A stretch of DNA of 64,000 nt from Actinopolyspora alba. Its GTDB lineage: Bacteria; Actinomycetota; Actinomycetes; Mycobacteriales; Pseudonocardiaceae. Location of the stretch: positions 173,435 through 237,434 of the forward strand of contig NZ_FOMZ01000006.1 in assembly GCF_900112765.1 (NCBI RefSeq), written 5' to 3'. The notes beneath the pieces are model-generated. The model had not been told where the DNA came from and made no database searches. It worked only from the letters and a program-made list of their open reading frames with translations. Below, in pieces: positions 1 to 8,271 of the stretch. The position numbers were made by a program, and so were the translations under genes. Each line of letters begins with the position of its first letter. Within the stretch, counting starts at the first letter, position 1.

Positions 1-153
1 CCAGGGCAGCATCCGCAGCAACCACCGCGAGGTGATGCCCTGCATCTGCGGCGCCGACTTCGTCGTCGTCGCCAAATTGCGGGCCGCCTCGGTTCCCAGG
101 CTCAGCCGCGAATACGTGTCTGCTCCGGCCGGATCCACCGTGGTCACGTTCAT
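1..153 (-). CDS. Family 2B encapsulin shell protein (EshA-like), N-terminal 51 residues
   Basis: Only the first 51 codons lie in the window; the gene runs off the left edge. Read on the minus strand from an ATG at 153, the protein contains [14 protein letters not shown] followed by [20 protein letters not shown]. This matches my memory of the N-terminus of actinobacterial EshA/family 2B encapsulin nanocompartment shells, proteins of about 470 residues with an HK97-type fold and an inserted cyclic-nucleotide-binding domain. Shells of this family enclose enzymes such as terpene cyclases or cysteine desulfurases; the cargo gene would lie outside the window to the left. A weak ribosome site (GGTGG) precedes the ATG. 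The assignment rests on N-terminal motif recognition only; the diagnostic domains are not visible. Confidence 0.7.
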   Translation of the reverse strand, partial: MNVTTVDPAGADTYSRLSLGTEAARNLATTTKSAPQMQGITSRWLLRMLPW

Positions 154-633
154 TCCACCAATCTTGTCGCGCACACAGCGTCGAAACAGTAGTGAGAAAA
201 ACCGAAAATCCGGATCCAGTGTCCGTCCCGATCTGCCTGTATTTCCTGCCCGCCCGGAAGTAAAACCATCGAAGATGGAAACTTTTTTCAACGCCGGACG
301 ATCACGAGATTAGCAGCACACGCGAGCAGCTCAAAGTCGCTCGAAAGTGGAAAGATACGACTTCTTTCCGTGTCCTGTGTTGTTAGCTGTATTTCACCGA
401 ATCAGCCGCTTGATCGGTACGCAGTGTAGTTGGCAATCCGCCGAGTGCGGGTTCGCGTCGGGAGCGATTGTGATTCACGGCATCGAACGTAGCAACACGC
501 ACCGTTCGGACGGACCTCGCGATGCTCCGTCCGAGGGAGGAAAACATCGTTGCGCCTTCCGGGGAGCACTTGCCAACGGCGGGATCAGCCGCTATTAATG
601 TCCGACGGTGTTCGACATTTCTCCGGTGTGAGG

Positions 634-652
634 ATCTCGGGATTTCCGAGAT
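634..652. promoter_or_regulatory. Inverted repeat in the 154-707 intergenic region, possible XRE operator
   Basis: The 550-bp gap between the encapsulin start and the XRE gene holds no convincing gene. It contains a perfect 7-bp inverted repeat, ATCTCGG-N5-CCGAGAT, ending about 55 bp before the XRE start codon. It could be an operator for the downstream regulator or a small RNA hairpin; no further copy was seen. The gap must also carry the promoters for both divergent genes, but I see no consensus sigma-70 pair that I would defend. Confidence 0.3.
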
Positions 653-707
653 TTCCTCCGGTTCTGTGAACAGGGCGTACTTTCGTGATCCGGCGAAGGA
701 GTGACAG

Positions 708-998
708 TTGAAGTGGAATCTGCGGTTGGTGGCCGCGCACCGCGGTATCTGGAAAGCGGGAGAGCTGCAGAACAGACTGGCCGAGTACGGGCTGACCGTC
801 TCAGCGGGCAAGATGTCGGGACTGTGGTCCGGTGCGCCGGTCAGTCTGAAACTGTCCGACCTGGACATCATCTGTGCCGCACTCGACTGCGAGATCGGTG
901 AACTGCTCGTCCCGGAAACAGCGTCGGTTCCGGTCAACGAACTCACCGGGCGCACCGCCGCGGCAACATGTCGCGACGATCAACGTACGGGAACGTGA
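708..998 (+). CDS. XRE-family helix-turn-helix regulator
   Basis: A 96-residue Cro/CI-type DNA-binding protein. The first 65 residues form the HTH: WKAGELQNRLAEYGL and VSAGKMSGLWSG are the two recognition helices, and LKLSDLDIICAALDCEIGEL is the typical closing segment of this short family. The start is TTG, chosen because GAAGGAG ends 7 bases upstream and because the N-terminus then matches the family; the GTG at 701 is in another frame. The last 30 residues have no recognised fold. The stop codon directly abuts the ATG of the DUF4239 gene, so the two are probably translated from one message, suggesting that the regulator controls its own operon. Target unknown. Confidence 0.75.
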   Translation: MKWNLRLVAAHRGIWKAGELQNRLAEYGLTVSAGKMSGLWSGAPVSLKLSDLDIICAALDCEIGELLVPETASVPVNELTGRTAAATCRDDQRTGT

Positions 999-1769
999 AT
1001 GAACACCTACATCAGCGGTTTGCTGTGGGTCATCGCTGCGGCGGTCTCGGCCGGGCTGATCGGATACGCGGTGCGCCGGTTCGGGCTGGACGAGGGCAGG
1101 CCCGGAAACAACGACGCGGCCGGGCAGGTTTTCGTCATCGTCAGCGGCATGCACGCCGTGGTGTTGGCTTTTGTCATGGTGACTCTTTTCGACGCGGTGG
1201 GTGTGGCGCGGGAAGGGGCGTACCGGGAGGCGCAGAGCCTGGTCGCCGTTTCCTGGGCGGCCGAGGCGCTTTCCGGCGACACCGCCGAGCGTGTCCGCGC
1301 TCTCAGCCAGTCCTATGCCCACACGGTCATCGAACAGGAATGGCCCGGCATGCGGCGCGACAACGGCATCTCCGGCAACGGCTGGAACCAGCTCGAGCGA
1401 ATACGTGGGGCCGTTCTCGACGCTCCCGCCGGCGGTGAGTGGCAGGAGGGACGTAAGGCAGAGGCGTTGGATCGTCTCCGGACGGTCTATCAGCAGCGAC
1501 AGGACCGGTTGAACATGGCCTTCAACCGCGACGTGTCCACGGTGGTCTGGTTCGTTCTCATCCTGGGAAGCGTGCTCGTGGTGCTGCTGCCGAACCTGTT
1601 CGGGGGAACGCGACTGATGCCGCACGTCATGATCGTCTCCACCCTGGCGGGTACCCTCGCGCTGCTGGTGTTCGCGATCTATCACCTGCAGAACCCGTTC
1701 GCCGGTGACTCACGGATCGATCCGGAGGCGTTCCGCTGGGCGCTGGAACGACTCGGTTCCGATCGATGA
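999..1769 (+). CDS. DUF4239 (bestrophin-like) membrane protein
   Basis: 256 residues. The architecture is that of DUF4239: an N-terminal transmembrane helix (about 6-26), a second at about 44-66 with the typical GMHAVVLAFVMVTLFDAV segment, a soluble middle with the REAQSLVAV motif, and two C-terminal helices (about 183-203 and 208-228) before NPFAGDSRIDPEAF. DUF4239 is distantly related to bestrophin-like channels, but its function is unproven. It follows the XRE gene with no gap and its stop overlaps the next start by ATGA, so XRE, this gene and the secreted protein form one operon. Whether it conducts ions is inference. Confidence 0.8.
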   Translation: MNTYISGLLWVIAAAVSAGLIGYAVRRFGLDEGRPGNNDAAGQVFVIVSGMHAVVLAFVMVTLFDAVGVAREGAYREAQSLVAVSWAAEALSGDTAERVRALSQSYAHTVIEQEWPGMRRDNGISGNGWNQLERIRGAVLDAPAGGEWQEGRKAEALDRLRTVYQQRQDRLNMAFNRDVSTVVWFVLILGSVLVVLLPNLFGGTRLMPHVMIVSTLAGTLALLVFAIYHLQNPFAGDSRIDPEAFRWALERLGSDR

Positions 1770-2953
1770 GGGGGCGCCGCCGCAGCCCACGGGCGATATC
1801 CGCGCTGCTGACCACACTGGCACTGCTCGGCCTGTCGTCCCCGACCGTGGTGGCACGAGAGCGCGCCGTGGCACCGGGCTGTTCGCTGCTGCACGTCACG
1901 AGTCCGCTCGGAGCCGCCACCACGCTTCGGCGCGTCACGCTGTCCGGCATGACGACCGAGGAACTGCCGCAACCTCCCGGCCCCGTCGAGACACTGGGCT
2001 ATTCCGCCGAGCAGGGGAAGGCCTACGGGCTCAGCAGCACCGGCACGTTCCCCTTCCGTGGCACGCGCGTGATCACCGTCGACCCGCAGGGAACGACGCA
2101 CGACCTCGGTCCGCTACGCGACCTCGCGCCGCGGATGTCGCCACCGCGGACGGGCGAGATCCGGGCGGGGGCCGTCGACGGGTACGAGTGGTATCTGGTC
2201 ACCAGACATCGGCTCTACACCGTCGACATCGATCCCGACAGTGCCACGTATTTGTCCGTCACCCACGTCACGTGGTTGGCGCCCCGGCTCGTCCCGCTGC
2301 CGATCGGAGATCTCGCCGCCACCTCCGACGGAACGCTGCTCACCGTCACGACCAACCACCAGCACGAAGCCGTGCTGCTCGAACTCGCCGTCGACAACGG
2401 AACGGTTGTCTCCACCGAGCCTGTGGCGCTCCCGCCCGCCCGGTACGGAGCGATCGTCATCACCGACGACGGCGGCCGCTACGTCGTCGCCGACAACGTG
2501 GCCGGCCACAGCAGGTTCTACCGGATCGGTGCCGACCCCGCGGAGACCGCCGAACTGGCACGGGGCAGGCCGTTGCACCACAACGACGCGGCGGGGTGCC
2601 TTCCCGCCGCACCACAACCCACACCCCCGCCATCCACCACGTCGCCCCGTCCACCGTCGACGCCACCGGAAACAACCACACCGTCCCCACCCACCGAAAC
2701 CCCTCCAGAGGTGACCACCCAACAGCCCCCCACCAACACGCCGAGTCGGAGCAGTACACCGCGACCGCCCCCCTCGTCGCGGCCACCGAGCACATCCGTC
2801 CCACAGTCCCGCCCACCGAACGCGACCGCTCTACCCGTCCCGACACAGCGTCGGCCCGTGCGGCCCCTCGACACGGAGACCAAACGACAATGGGTGCTGG
2901 CCACGTTACTGCTGATCATCGGGTCCGGAGTCGTGCTGCGGCGACTACGTTGA
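1766..2953 (+). CDS. Secreted, membrane-anchored protein with Pro/Thr-rich stalk
   Basis: 395 residues. A Sec signal peptide (Arg-rich start, hydrophobic core to about residue 30) leads into a domain of about 240 residues whose repeated short strands (for example VETLGYSAEQGKAYGLSS and GDLAATSDGTLLTV) resemble a beta-propeller of the kind classed as DUF6923. Two cysteines, in PGCSLL and AAGCLP, bracket it and could pair. Residues about 280-360 are a low-complexity Pro/Thr/Ser stalk, followed by a C-terminal transmembrane helix and a basic tail (VLRRLR). The picture is a wall-spanning cell-surface protein. No catalytic motif is seen; the ligand is unknown. It is translationally coupled to the DUF4239 gene. 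Confidence 0.65.
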   Translation: MRGRRRSPRAISALLTTLALLGLSSPTVVARERAVAPGCSLLHVTSPLGAATTLRRVTLSGMTTEELPQPPGPVETLGYSAEQGKAYGLSSTGTFPFRGTRVITVDPQGTTHDLGPLRDLAPRMSPPRTGEIRAGAVDGYEWYLVTRHRLYTVDIDPDSATYLSVTHVTWLAPRLVPLPIGDLAATSDGTLLTVTTNHQHEAVLLELAVDNGTVVSTEPVALPPARYGAIVITDDGGRYVVADNVAGHSRFYRIGADPAETAELARGRPLHHNDAAGCLPAAPQPTPPPSTTSPRPPSTPPETTTPSPPTETPPEVTTQQPPTNTPSRSSTPRPPPSSRPPSTSVPQSRPPNATALPVPTQRRPVRPLDTETKRQWVLATLLLIIGSGVVLRRLR

Positions 2954-2989
2954 GCCTTCCGCGCCCGAGAACCACCCGGGAGGCCGGCG

Positions 2990-3805
2990 TCAGGCCGGTG
3001 CCGTCAACAGCGTGGTCAGGGTGGGCCAGGCCACGAACGCCGCGACCACCAGACATCCGGCCTCGACGAACTTCTCGACCCCCGCACCGGCGGGAAACCG
3101 CAGCGATTCGGGAAGCACGTGTTGCCGGTCCCACCTGGCGCCCGGACAACCGGCGCCGCCGCGGCACCGGTCGCAGGCGCGTTTGAACGGCCACACGAAC
3201 GGGATCCCCGAATTGGTGGCCCCGTCGCCGACACTGTGCACGATCATCCCCAGCGCCACGATCGCCCCCAGCCACACACCGGCGTCGGCGACGGCATGGA
3301 CATACACCAACAGCCCGGTGGCCAGCAGGGCGTACAGCGGCGGTGCGACACGACGCTGCAGCTGCAGCGTGCCACGCACCTGAGTGGGCAACGACCAACG
3401 CAGCGAACGCAGCGCCGCACTGGTGAGCACGTACACCGCCACGATGCCCACCCACTTCGAGGCCAGTGTGGCACCGGCCAGCGCCGCCCCCACCAGGAGC
3501 GCGAAAACCGGTGTGTGGATGAGCCCTCGATGCTCGCCGGTCTTGCCGGAAGCCCTGGGGTCGTGGGGTAAGCGGGTACGGCGATAGGTCCACCTGGCCA
3601 GCGTCTGCAACAGCTCCGCCGCCCCTCGAGTGACAGGACCGGCGGATTTGGTGATGGTGGACTGGTCGTGGTCGATATCGGGCAGTAAGGCCGCCCCCGC
3701 CCCGGCCAGCGCACCCAGGGCGATTCCCGGTGGGGTTGGTTGGGCGAAGCTGGCCACCGTGGTGCCGGTCAACAGGCCCGTGGCGGCGTGCGCACCGTTC
3801 ATCAT
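2990..3805 (-). CDS. YdjM-like membrane-bound metal-dependent hydrolase
   Basis: 271 residues with five or six transmembrane segments. The YdjM/DUF457 metal-site signature is present: an N-terminal MNGAHAATG histidine, LLPDIDHDQST, the EHRGLIHTP motif and a late IVHSVGDGATNSGIPFVWPF, so all the putative metal ligands are retained. The C-terminal part has a CRGGAGCPGAR segment that may bind another metal. Members are integral membrane proteins of the phospholipase C/P1 nuclease-like fold, and their substrate is not established. It converges on the secreted-protein gene and stands alone. Confidence 0.75.
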   Translation of the reverse strand: MMNGAHAATGLLTGTTVASFAQPTPPGIALGALAGAGAALLPDIDHDQSTITKSAGPVTRGAAELLQTLARWTYRRTRLPHDPRASGKTGEHRGLIHTPVFALLVGAALAGATLASKWVGIVAVYVLTSAALRSLRWSLPTQVRGTLQLQRRVAPPLYALLATGLLVYVHAVADAGVWLGAIVALGMIVHSVGDGATNSGIPFVWPFKRACDRCRGGAGCPGARWDRQHVLPESLRFPAGAGVEKFVEAGCLVVAAFVAWPTLTTLLTAPA

Positions 3806-4059
3806 CGCAGAAAGACCGTTTCGTCGCGTTCGGAGTGAACCGGCGCCCGAGAAGCGGGCCGCCGGCCGGGCCGGAATCGGCCCGGCAGAAACAAGATCAC
3901 ATCCGCGGTGGTGCTACTCGCTGGGGAACCGCGGCGATTCTGGACCACTGTGGAAAGTGCTACCGTGTCGTGTCGCGTGTCACCGCGCAGTCCTTCGGTG
4001 GCACTGCCGGACCCGGTGACGACTCGGGGCTTCGCCGGACCCCTTGAGGGCGAACTTCC

Positions 4060-5319
4060 ATGAACGTCTGCGACAGGCTGCTCGACACGCGCCCGATACG
4101 TTCCAACGCCGCTTTTCGCCGCTGGTGGGCAGGTAGCACGCTGTCCGTGTTCGGTGGGCAGCTGACGACCGTGGCCGTGCTGTACCAGACCTGGGAGAGC
4201 ACGGGCAGCTCGCTGGCGGTGGGCGGTGTGGGAATCGCACGTGCCGTACCGGCGGTGCTGTTCGGGCTGCTCGGCGGGTCGGTGGCCGACAGCGTCGACC
4301 GAAGGCGACTGGTGCTGTTGACCACCTCGGGACAGTTCGCCTGCGCCGGGGCGTTGACCTCGCAGGCACTGGCCGGTCTCGGCTCGTGGTGGTTGCTGCT
4401 GGTGCTGGTCGCCGCACAGGAGATCTGCGGTGCCACTGGCGCCCCCGCCCGCAGGAGTTTCACCGCCCGACTGCTGCCGGAGTGGCAACTCCCCACCGGG
4501 ATGGCGCTGAACCACCTCGGCATGCGGACGGCCATGCTCTCGGGGCCCGTCCTCGCGGGGGTGATCATCGCCGCTGGGGGAGTGGAGGGCTGCTACCTGC
4601 TGAACGCGGTGACCTTCGCGGCAGCGTTCCACGCCGTGCTGCGCCTGCCGAGCATGTGTCCGGAATCCGGCGGGTACCGCCGGAAACCGGCTGCGATCGG
4701 CGCGGGACTGCGGTTCGTCGCGAGCAGACCCGAGTTGCACGGTGCGTTTCTCGCCGATGTGCTGGCCACCGTCCTCGCGATGCCCACCGTGTTGTTCCCG
4801 ATGATCAACGAGCAGCGGTTCGGCGGAAGCCCCGAGACGCTGGGTCTGTTCTGGTCCGCCCTGTCGTTGGGAGGTATCGCGGCGGGCTTGGCTTCCGGCC
4901 CGATCACGCGGCTTCCTCGTCCGGGGGTGGTCATGCTGACCGCGGCGGGAATCTGGGCGGTGGCCCTGACCGGCTTCGGCGTGAGTCAGCAACTGTGGCT
5001 ACTGCTCGGATGTCTCACGCTCGGTGGAACCGCCGACACGATCTCGGTGATCTCACGGGGTGCTCTGGTGCAGCTGGCGATCCCGGACTCCCACCGCGGC
5101 AGGATCAGTGCCGTGGACCACATCGTCGGTGCTTCCGGGCCGGATCTCGGCGAGTTCCGGGGTGGGCTCGTGGCAGCGGCCACCTCGGCCACGTTCGCGG
5201 CGGTATCCGGTGCGCTCTGCTGCGGCCTGGGAATCCTCGCTCTCGCGGTGACGAACCGACCGCTGCGGCGGTTCACAGTTCCGAAGCGCCCGGCCGGGCA
5301 AGCACTCGAACGCGGTTGA
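4060..5319 (+). CDS. MFS exporter of the EntS/DHA3 type
   Basis: 419 residues with about 12 membrane helices. The FRRWWAGSTLSVFGGQL start and the VADSVDRRRLVLLT loop (the MFS motif A region, between helices 2 and 3) are typical of enterobactin-exporter-like or macrolide-exporter-like members. RISAVDHIVGASGPDLGEFRGG is the late conserved loop of the same subfamily. Such proteins expel siderophores or drugs using the proton gradient. No biosynthetic or siderophore gene is nearby, so the substrate cannot be named. The ATG is preceded by a poor Shine-Dalgarno (GAGGGCG). Confidence 0.8.
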   Translation: MNVCDRLLDTRPIRSNAAFRRWWAGSTLSVFGGQLTTVAVLYQTWESTGSSLAVGGVGIARAVPAVLFGLLGGSVADSVDRRRLVLLTTSGQFACAGALTSQALAGLGSWWLLLVLVAAQEICGATGAPARRSFTARLLPEWQLPTGMALNHLGMRTAMLSGPVLAGVIIAAGGVEGCYLLNAVTFAAAFHAVLRLPSMCPESGGYRRKPAAIGAGLRFVASRPELHGAFLADVLATVLAMPTVLFPMINEQRFGGSPETLGLFWSALSLGGIAAGLASGPITRLPRPGVVMLTAAGIWAVALTGFGVSQQLWLLLGCLTLGGTADTISVISRGALVQLAIPDSHRGRISAVDHIVGASGPDLGEFRGGLVAAATSATFAAVSGALCCGLGILALAVTNRPLRRFTVPKRPAGQALERG

Positions 5320-5358
5320 CGATGCCAGCCGATGCCTCGCCCGCCGAGCTGCCGTGAA

Positions 5359-5613
5359 TCAGCGCTGCTCCGACTCGAGGGCGGCACGGATGTCGTTGAG
5401 CCAACCGGTGAATTCGAACGCCGACAGCCCGGCCCGCTCGCAAACCATGTCGGTGGCGGTTTCGGTGGTGTGGTTCGTCGAGTCCAGCCACGAGCGGTCG
5501 CGCAGCACCAGTGCCACCGCCAGCTGTTCACCCGTCGACCACTGCTGTGACGGATGGCTCTCGTTGTGGTCGCGTGCCCACCGGCACCGTTCGATGATCT
5601 CGTCCTTGGTCAT
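5359..5613 (-). CDS. Small acidic hypothetical protein
   Basis: 84 residues, predicted soluble and mostly helical, with the N-terminus MTKDEIIERCRWARDHNESH. AAAGGAA stands 7 bases before the ATG and codon use is actinomycete-like, so it is probably expressed. I do not recognise the family. It faces the MFS gene tail-to-tail. The 304 bp between it and the NLP gene (5614-5917) contain no other gene and should hold the NLP promoter. Confidence 0.6.
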   Translation of the reverse strand: MTKDEIIERCRWARDHNESHPSQQWSTGEQLAVALVLRDRSWLDSTNHTTETATDMVCERAGLSAFEFTGWLNDIRAALESEQR

Positions 5614-5917
5614 ACCGACGTTCCTTTCCGCCTGTCGTGCCGGTCCCCAGCCGTCCCCGGTCGGCCGGAACCACCGGGCGCCACCGACCGAGCAGGCGGC
5701 AACGTATCACCGAGCGAAGCCGGGTTCCGCACACCACTCGGATTAACCAGCGACCGACGTGTCGTTCGCCGCGTCCCGCACGAGGCAACGCCACCACAAC
5801 ATGTCGGTTCTTCGACGGTGTCCGGTCAAACTTCGTTCAGCGAAACGTGCCTTGTGAGTCCCCCACGATGGTTACGATCATTGCTCGTCGCCACCGCAAC
5901 GAACCGAAAGGGATCGT

Positions 5918-6775
5918 ATGCACCGCAGCGAACCAGCGACGAGCACGAGTGTCCCCTCGGACCCGCCGAAGTCACGTCGTCGAACCCCGTTTCCGATCGA
6001 TCGGGGAGGAGTCGGCAAGCAAGTGTCCAAGCTGTTCTCAACCGTGGGCGGAACGGTTCTGCTGTTGCTCGCTCTGCCGGGCACCGCCCTCGCCGAGGAG
6101 GTTCCGCCCGAGATTCCGGCCGACTTCGCCGCCGAGGACGCCAAGTGGGCGCCCGCTTTCGACTACGACGGCGACGGGTGCTATCCCAGTGTGGCCGTCG
6201 GGGTGAACGGGACGCTCAACGGGGGACTGAACAACTCCGGGGCGCTGGACGGTCAGTGCCACGATCCGTCCGACCTGGAAAACTCCAATGTCTACGCCCG
6301 AGCCAAGCGCAACAACGGGTGGCAGGCCTACCTCTACGACATGTATTTCCAGAAGGACCAGGCCGTTGCGGGACTCGACGCCTTCGGCCACCGGCACGAC
6401 ATCGAGCACGTCGTGGTGTGGGTGCACGAGGGCAGTGCCCGCTACGTCGCCACCTCCGCACACGGTGACTACAACGTGCACCCAGCCTCCGAGGTCGGCT
6501 GGGACGACGGCACCCACGCCAAAGTCGTCTACCACAAGGACGGGCTCGGCACCCACGCCTTTCGAACGGCAGGCAAGGACGAGCAACCGGAGAATCACTG
6601 GAACGACTGGCACTACCCGGACCTGGTGAGCTGGCACCGTTTTCCCGGTGACACGCGTTCGATCCTGACCGGTGCCGACTTCGGCAGCGCCAGCCTCGCG
6701 ATCAGCGACGGCGCCTTCGAGGACAATCTCAGCAACGCCAAACCGGAGGGGATCCCCTTCGACCCCTACGCGTGA
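5918..6775 (+). CDS. Secreted NPP1/NLP-family (necrosis-inducing-like) protein
   Basis: 285 residues. A hydrophobic signal segment ends with the signal peptidase site ALAEEV near residue 60. The mature part is an NPP1 domain: CYPSVAVG, two cysteines (about 88 and 114), WQAYLYDMYFQKD, the signature GHRHDIEHVVVWV at 157-169 and a late HFR-like region. In plant-toxic NLPs the heptapeptide is GHRHDWE and binds the metal needed for membrane damage; here Trp is Ile, while both His, the Asp and the Glu remain. AAAGGGAT stands 5 bases before ATG 5918; a GTG at 6023 behind GGGGAGGAG would give a shorter, more ordinary signal peptide, so the start is uncertain. Its position beside a plant-cell-wall-degrading locus fits contact with plant tissue, but many bacterial NLPs are not toxic. 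Confidence 0.85.
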   Translation: MHRSEPATSTSVPSDPPKSRRRTPFPIDRGGVGKQVSKLFSTVGGTVLLLLALPGTALAEEVPPEIPADFAAEDAKWAPAFDYDGDGCYPSVAVGVNGTLNGGLNNSGALDGQCHDPSDLENSNVYARAKRNNGWQAYLYDMYFQKDQAVAGLDAFGHRHDIEHVVVWVHEGSARYVATSAHGDYNVHPASEVGWDDGTHAKVVYHKDGLGTHAFRTAGKDEQPENHWNDWHYPDLVSWHRFPGDTRSILTGADFGSASLAISDGAFEDNLSNAKPEGIPFDPYA

Positions 6776-6881
6776 CCGGAGCGTCGCAGCGGCGGAGCTG
6801 GTCGCATCGTCACCGTGTCGCTCGCGACAGCTCCGCCGTCGAGGAACCCCACCACGCGGCCTCAACAGCCACGCGCGGGCG

Positions 6882-7004
6882 CTAACCCCCGGGAACGGCT
6901 TCCTCGAACGCCGGCAGGACTTGCTGAGCGCTGTCCACCACGAAACGCGCCACGACTCGGAGCTCGTCCACGATCAGCTCGAAATCACCGGTCACAGTCG
7001 TCAC
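6882..7004 (-). CDS. Possible 40-residue small protein
   Basis: A short reading frame from GTG 7004 giving a helical peptide with FELIVDELRVVARFVVDSAQQVL. GGAGG lies almost against the start and AGGAG about 10 bases upstream, so the start may be the in-frame GTG four codons on. The periodic hydrophobic pattern looks like the first helix of EspC/WXG100-type secreted proteins, which would make it a truncated remnant. It is not recognised with confidence and may not be expressed. Confidence 0.3.
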   Translation of the reverse strand: MTTVTGDFELIVDELRVVARFVVDSAQQVLPAFEEAVPGG

Positions 7005-7266
7005 GCCTCCGGTTCTCCTGTTACAGGTGCCATTCCGGTGACGCGATCTCCAGCGGACATCCGCCGCTGCCGAGCCGGACAGGACAAGCCGTGAACCAAC
7101 GGTGGCCCCGAGCGGACAGTCACGTGACGGTCTCACTTGTCGGTGCTCGACCGTACACTCATCCGACACGAGCGAGACGATCATCGGCCCCACCAGCTCT
7201 TTCGCCCGTCAGACCGTCTCGTGCCCGTGAAGCTCCGCCACGTCTGTCAACGAACGGAACATAGTC

Positions 7267-7851
7267 ATGAGCGCTTCTCGTCGCATCGTCGCCTGGGCAG
7301 GGCTGAGCCTGGATGGTTACACCAGCGGTCCCGACGGCCCGGCCGGTGACAGCTGGCTGCACGAACAGGCGGTGCATCCGCAGACGGCCGAGTACTTCGA
7401 AGGTATCTGGCGCGGTGCCGACACGATCCTGCTCGGACGCACCAACTACGAGGGTTTCCACTCCGTCTGGCCCGGTATCACCCGGGACGAGAACACCGAT
7501 CCACGGACCCGCGAGCTGGGACGCTGGCTCCACACCACCGAGAAGGTGGTGGTCTCGCGTACGTTGACCGAAGCGCGGTGGGAGAACTCGCGCATCGCCC
7601 GCGACCTCGCCTCCGAGGTCGAAGAGCTACGTGACCAGCCGGGGCGCGACATCCTGGTGGCCAACAGTGCCAGCGTCATCGCCGAGCTGCTGCGCCTGGA
7701 CCTCATCGACGACCTGCGGCTGTTCGTGATTCCCGTACTGGTCGGCGGGGGGCTACGCCTGTTTCCCGACGGTGTGAACGCACGCTTCACAACGGCAGGT
7801 GTCACCGCATTGGCGAACGGGGTGGTCGGCCTGCACCTCACCCGTCGTTGA
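7267..7851 (+). CDS. RibD/DHFR-like reductase family protein
   Basis: 194 residues covering one RibD C-terminal domain. The N-terminal strand IVAWAGLSLDGY, the ADTILLGRTNYEGF loop, DILVANSASVIAELLRLDLIDDLRL and VIPVLVGGGLRLFPDG form the NADPH-binding alpha/beta fold shared with dihydrofolate reductase and the riboflavin enzyme RibD. It lacks a deaminase domain, so it is not riboflavin synthetic RibD. Stand-alone members reduce unknown substrates. Two further paralogues lie in the window (40322-40885 and 62575-63132), with different sequences. It is preceded by an approximately 260-bp gap and is probably monocistronic. Confidence 0.85.
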   Translation: MSASRRIVAWAGLSLDGYTSGPDGPAGDSWLHEQAVHPQTAEYFEGIWRGADTILLGRTNYEGFHSVWPGITRDENTDPRTRELGRWLHTTEKVVVSRTLTEARWENSRIARDLASEVEELRDQPGRDILVANSASVIAELLRLDLIDDLRLFVIPVLVGGGLRLFPDGVNARFTTAGVTALANGVVGLHLTRR

Positions 7852-8078
7852 TCCGCTCGACGATGCGTTGAAAGCGGACGCACGGACGTCGAGCGGGTCG
7901 AGCCGGATTCCACTTCGCCGTCCGGCGCGAGAGGGATTCAACTTCACCTTGCTGGCCCGGGTAGCAGCGCGAAACACGCCTCGCTCGGTGGCGGCTCCAA
8001 GGGGCACGGAGTCGCCACCGAGCGGGCACACGGTGTGTGCGGGGAGGATTCCAGGAAGAGGCGATGTTGACATCCCCA

Positions 8079-8099
8079 TGAAAACGAATATCGTTTTCA
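8079..8099. promoter_or_regulatory. Zur-like palindrome in a gene-free stretch
   Basis: A perfect inverted repeat TGAAAACG-N5-CGTTTTCA. Actinobacterial Zur (zinc-uptake regulator) boxes are built on TGAAAACGATTTTCA-type sequences, and the bottom strand reads TGAAAACGATATTCG, two mismatches from that form. A TTGACA at 8067-8072 overlaps as a possible -35. The 7852-8271 interval has no convincing gene: frames on both strands lack codon bias, so the normal Zur targets (alternative ribosomal proteins, zinc importers, metal chaperones) are missing here. Confidence 0.45.
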
Positions 8100-8271
8100 A
8101 TATGGCTGAATCCCAGATCGAGGCAGCACGAGGGGAAGCACTGCTCGGATATCCGCTTCTCGTGGACAGCGGCTCCGAGGTGGCCCCGATCGCGCCCGGT
8201 GGACGAACGGATGTCGACGAGCACCGGACAGTAAGCGTTGACCACCCCGACAGTGCGGAACGGTGCGCCGC

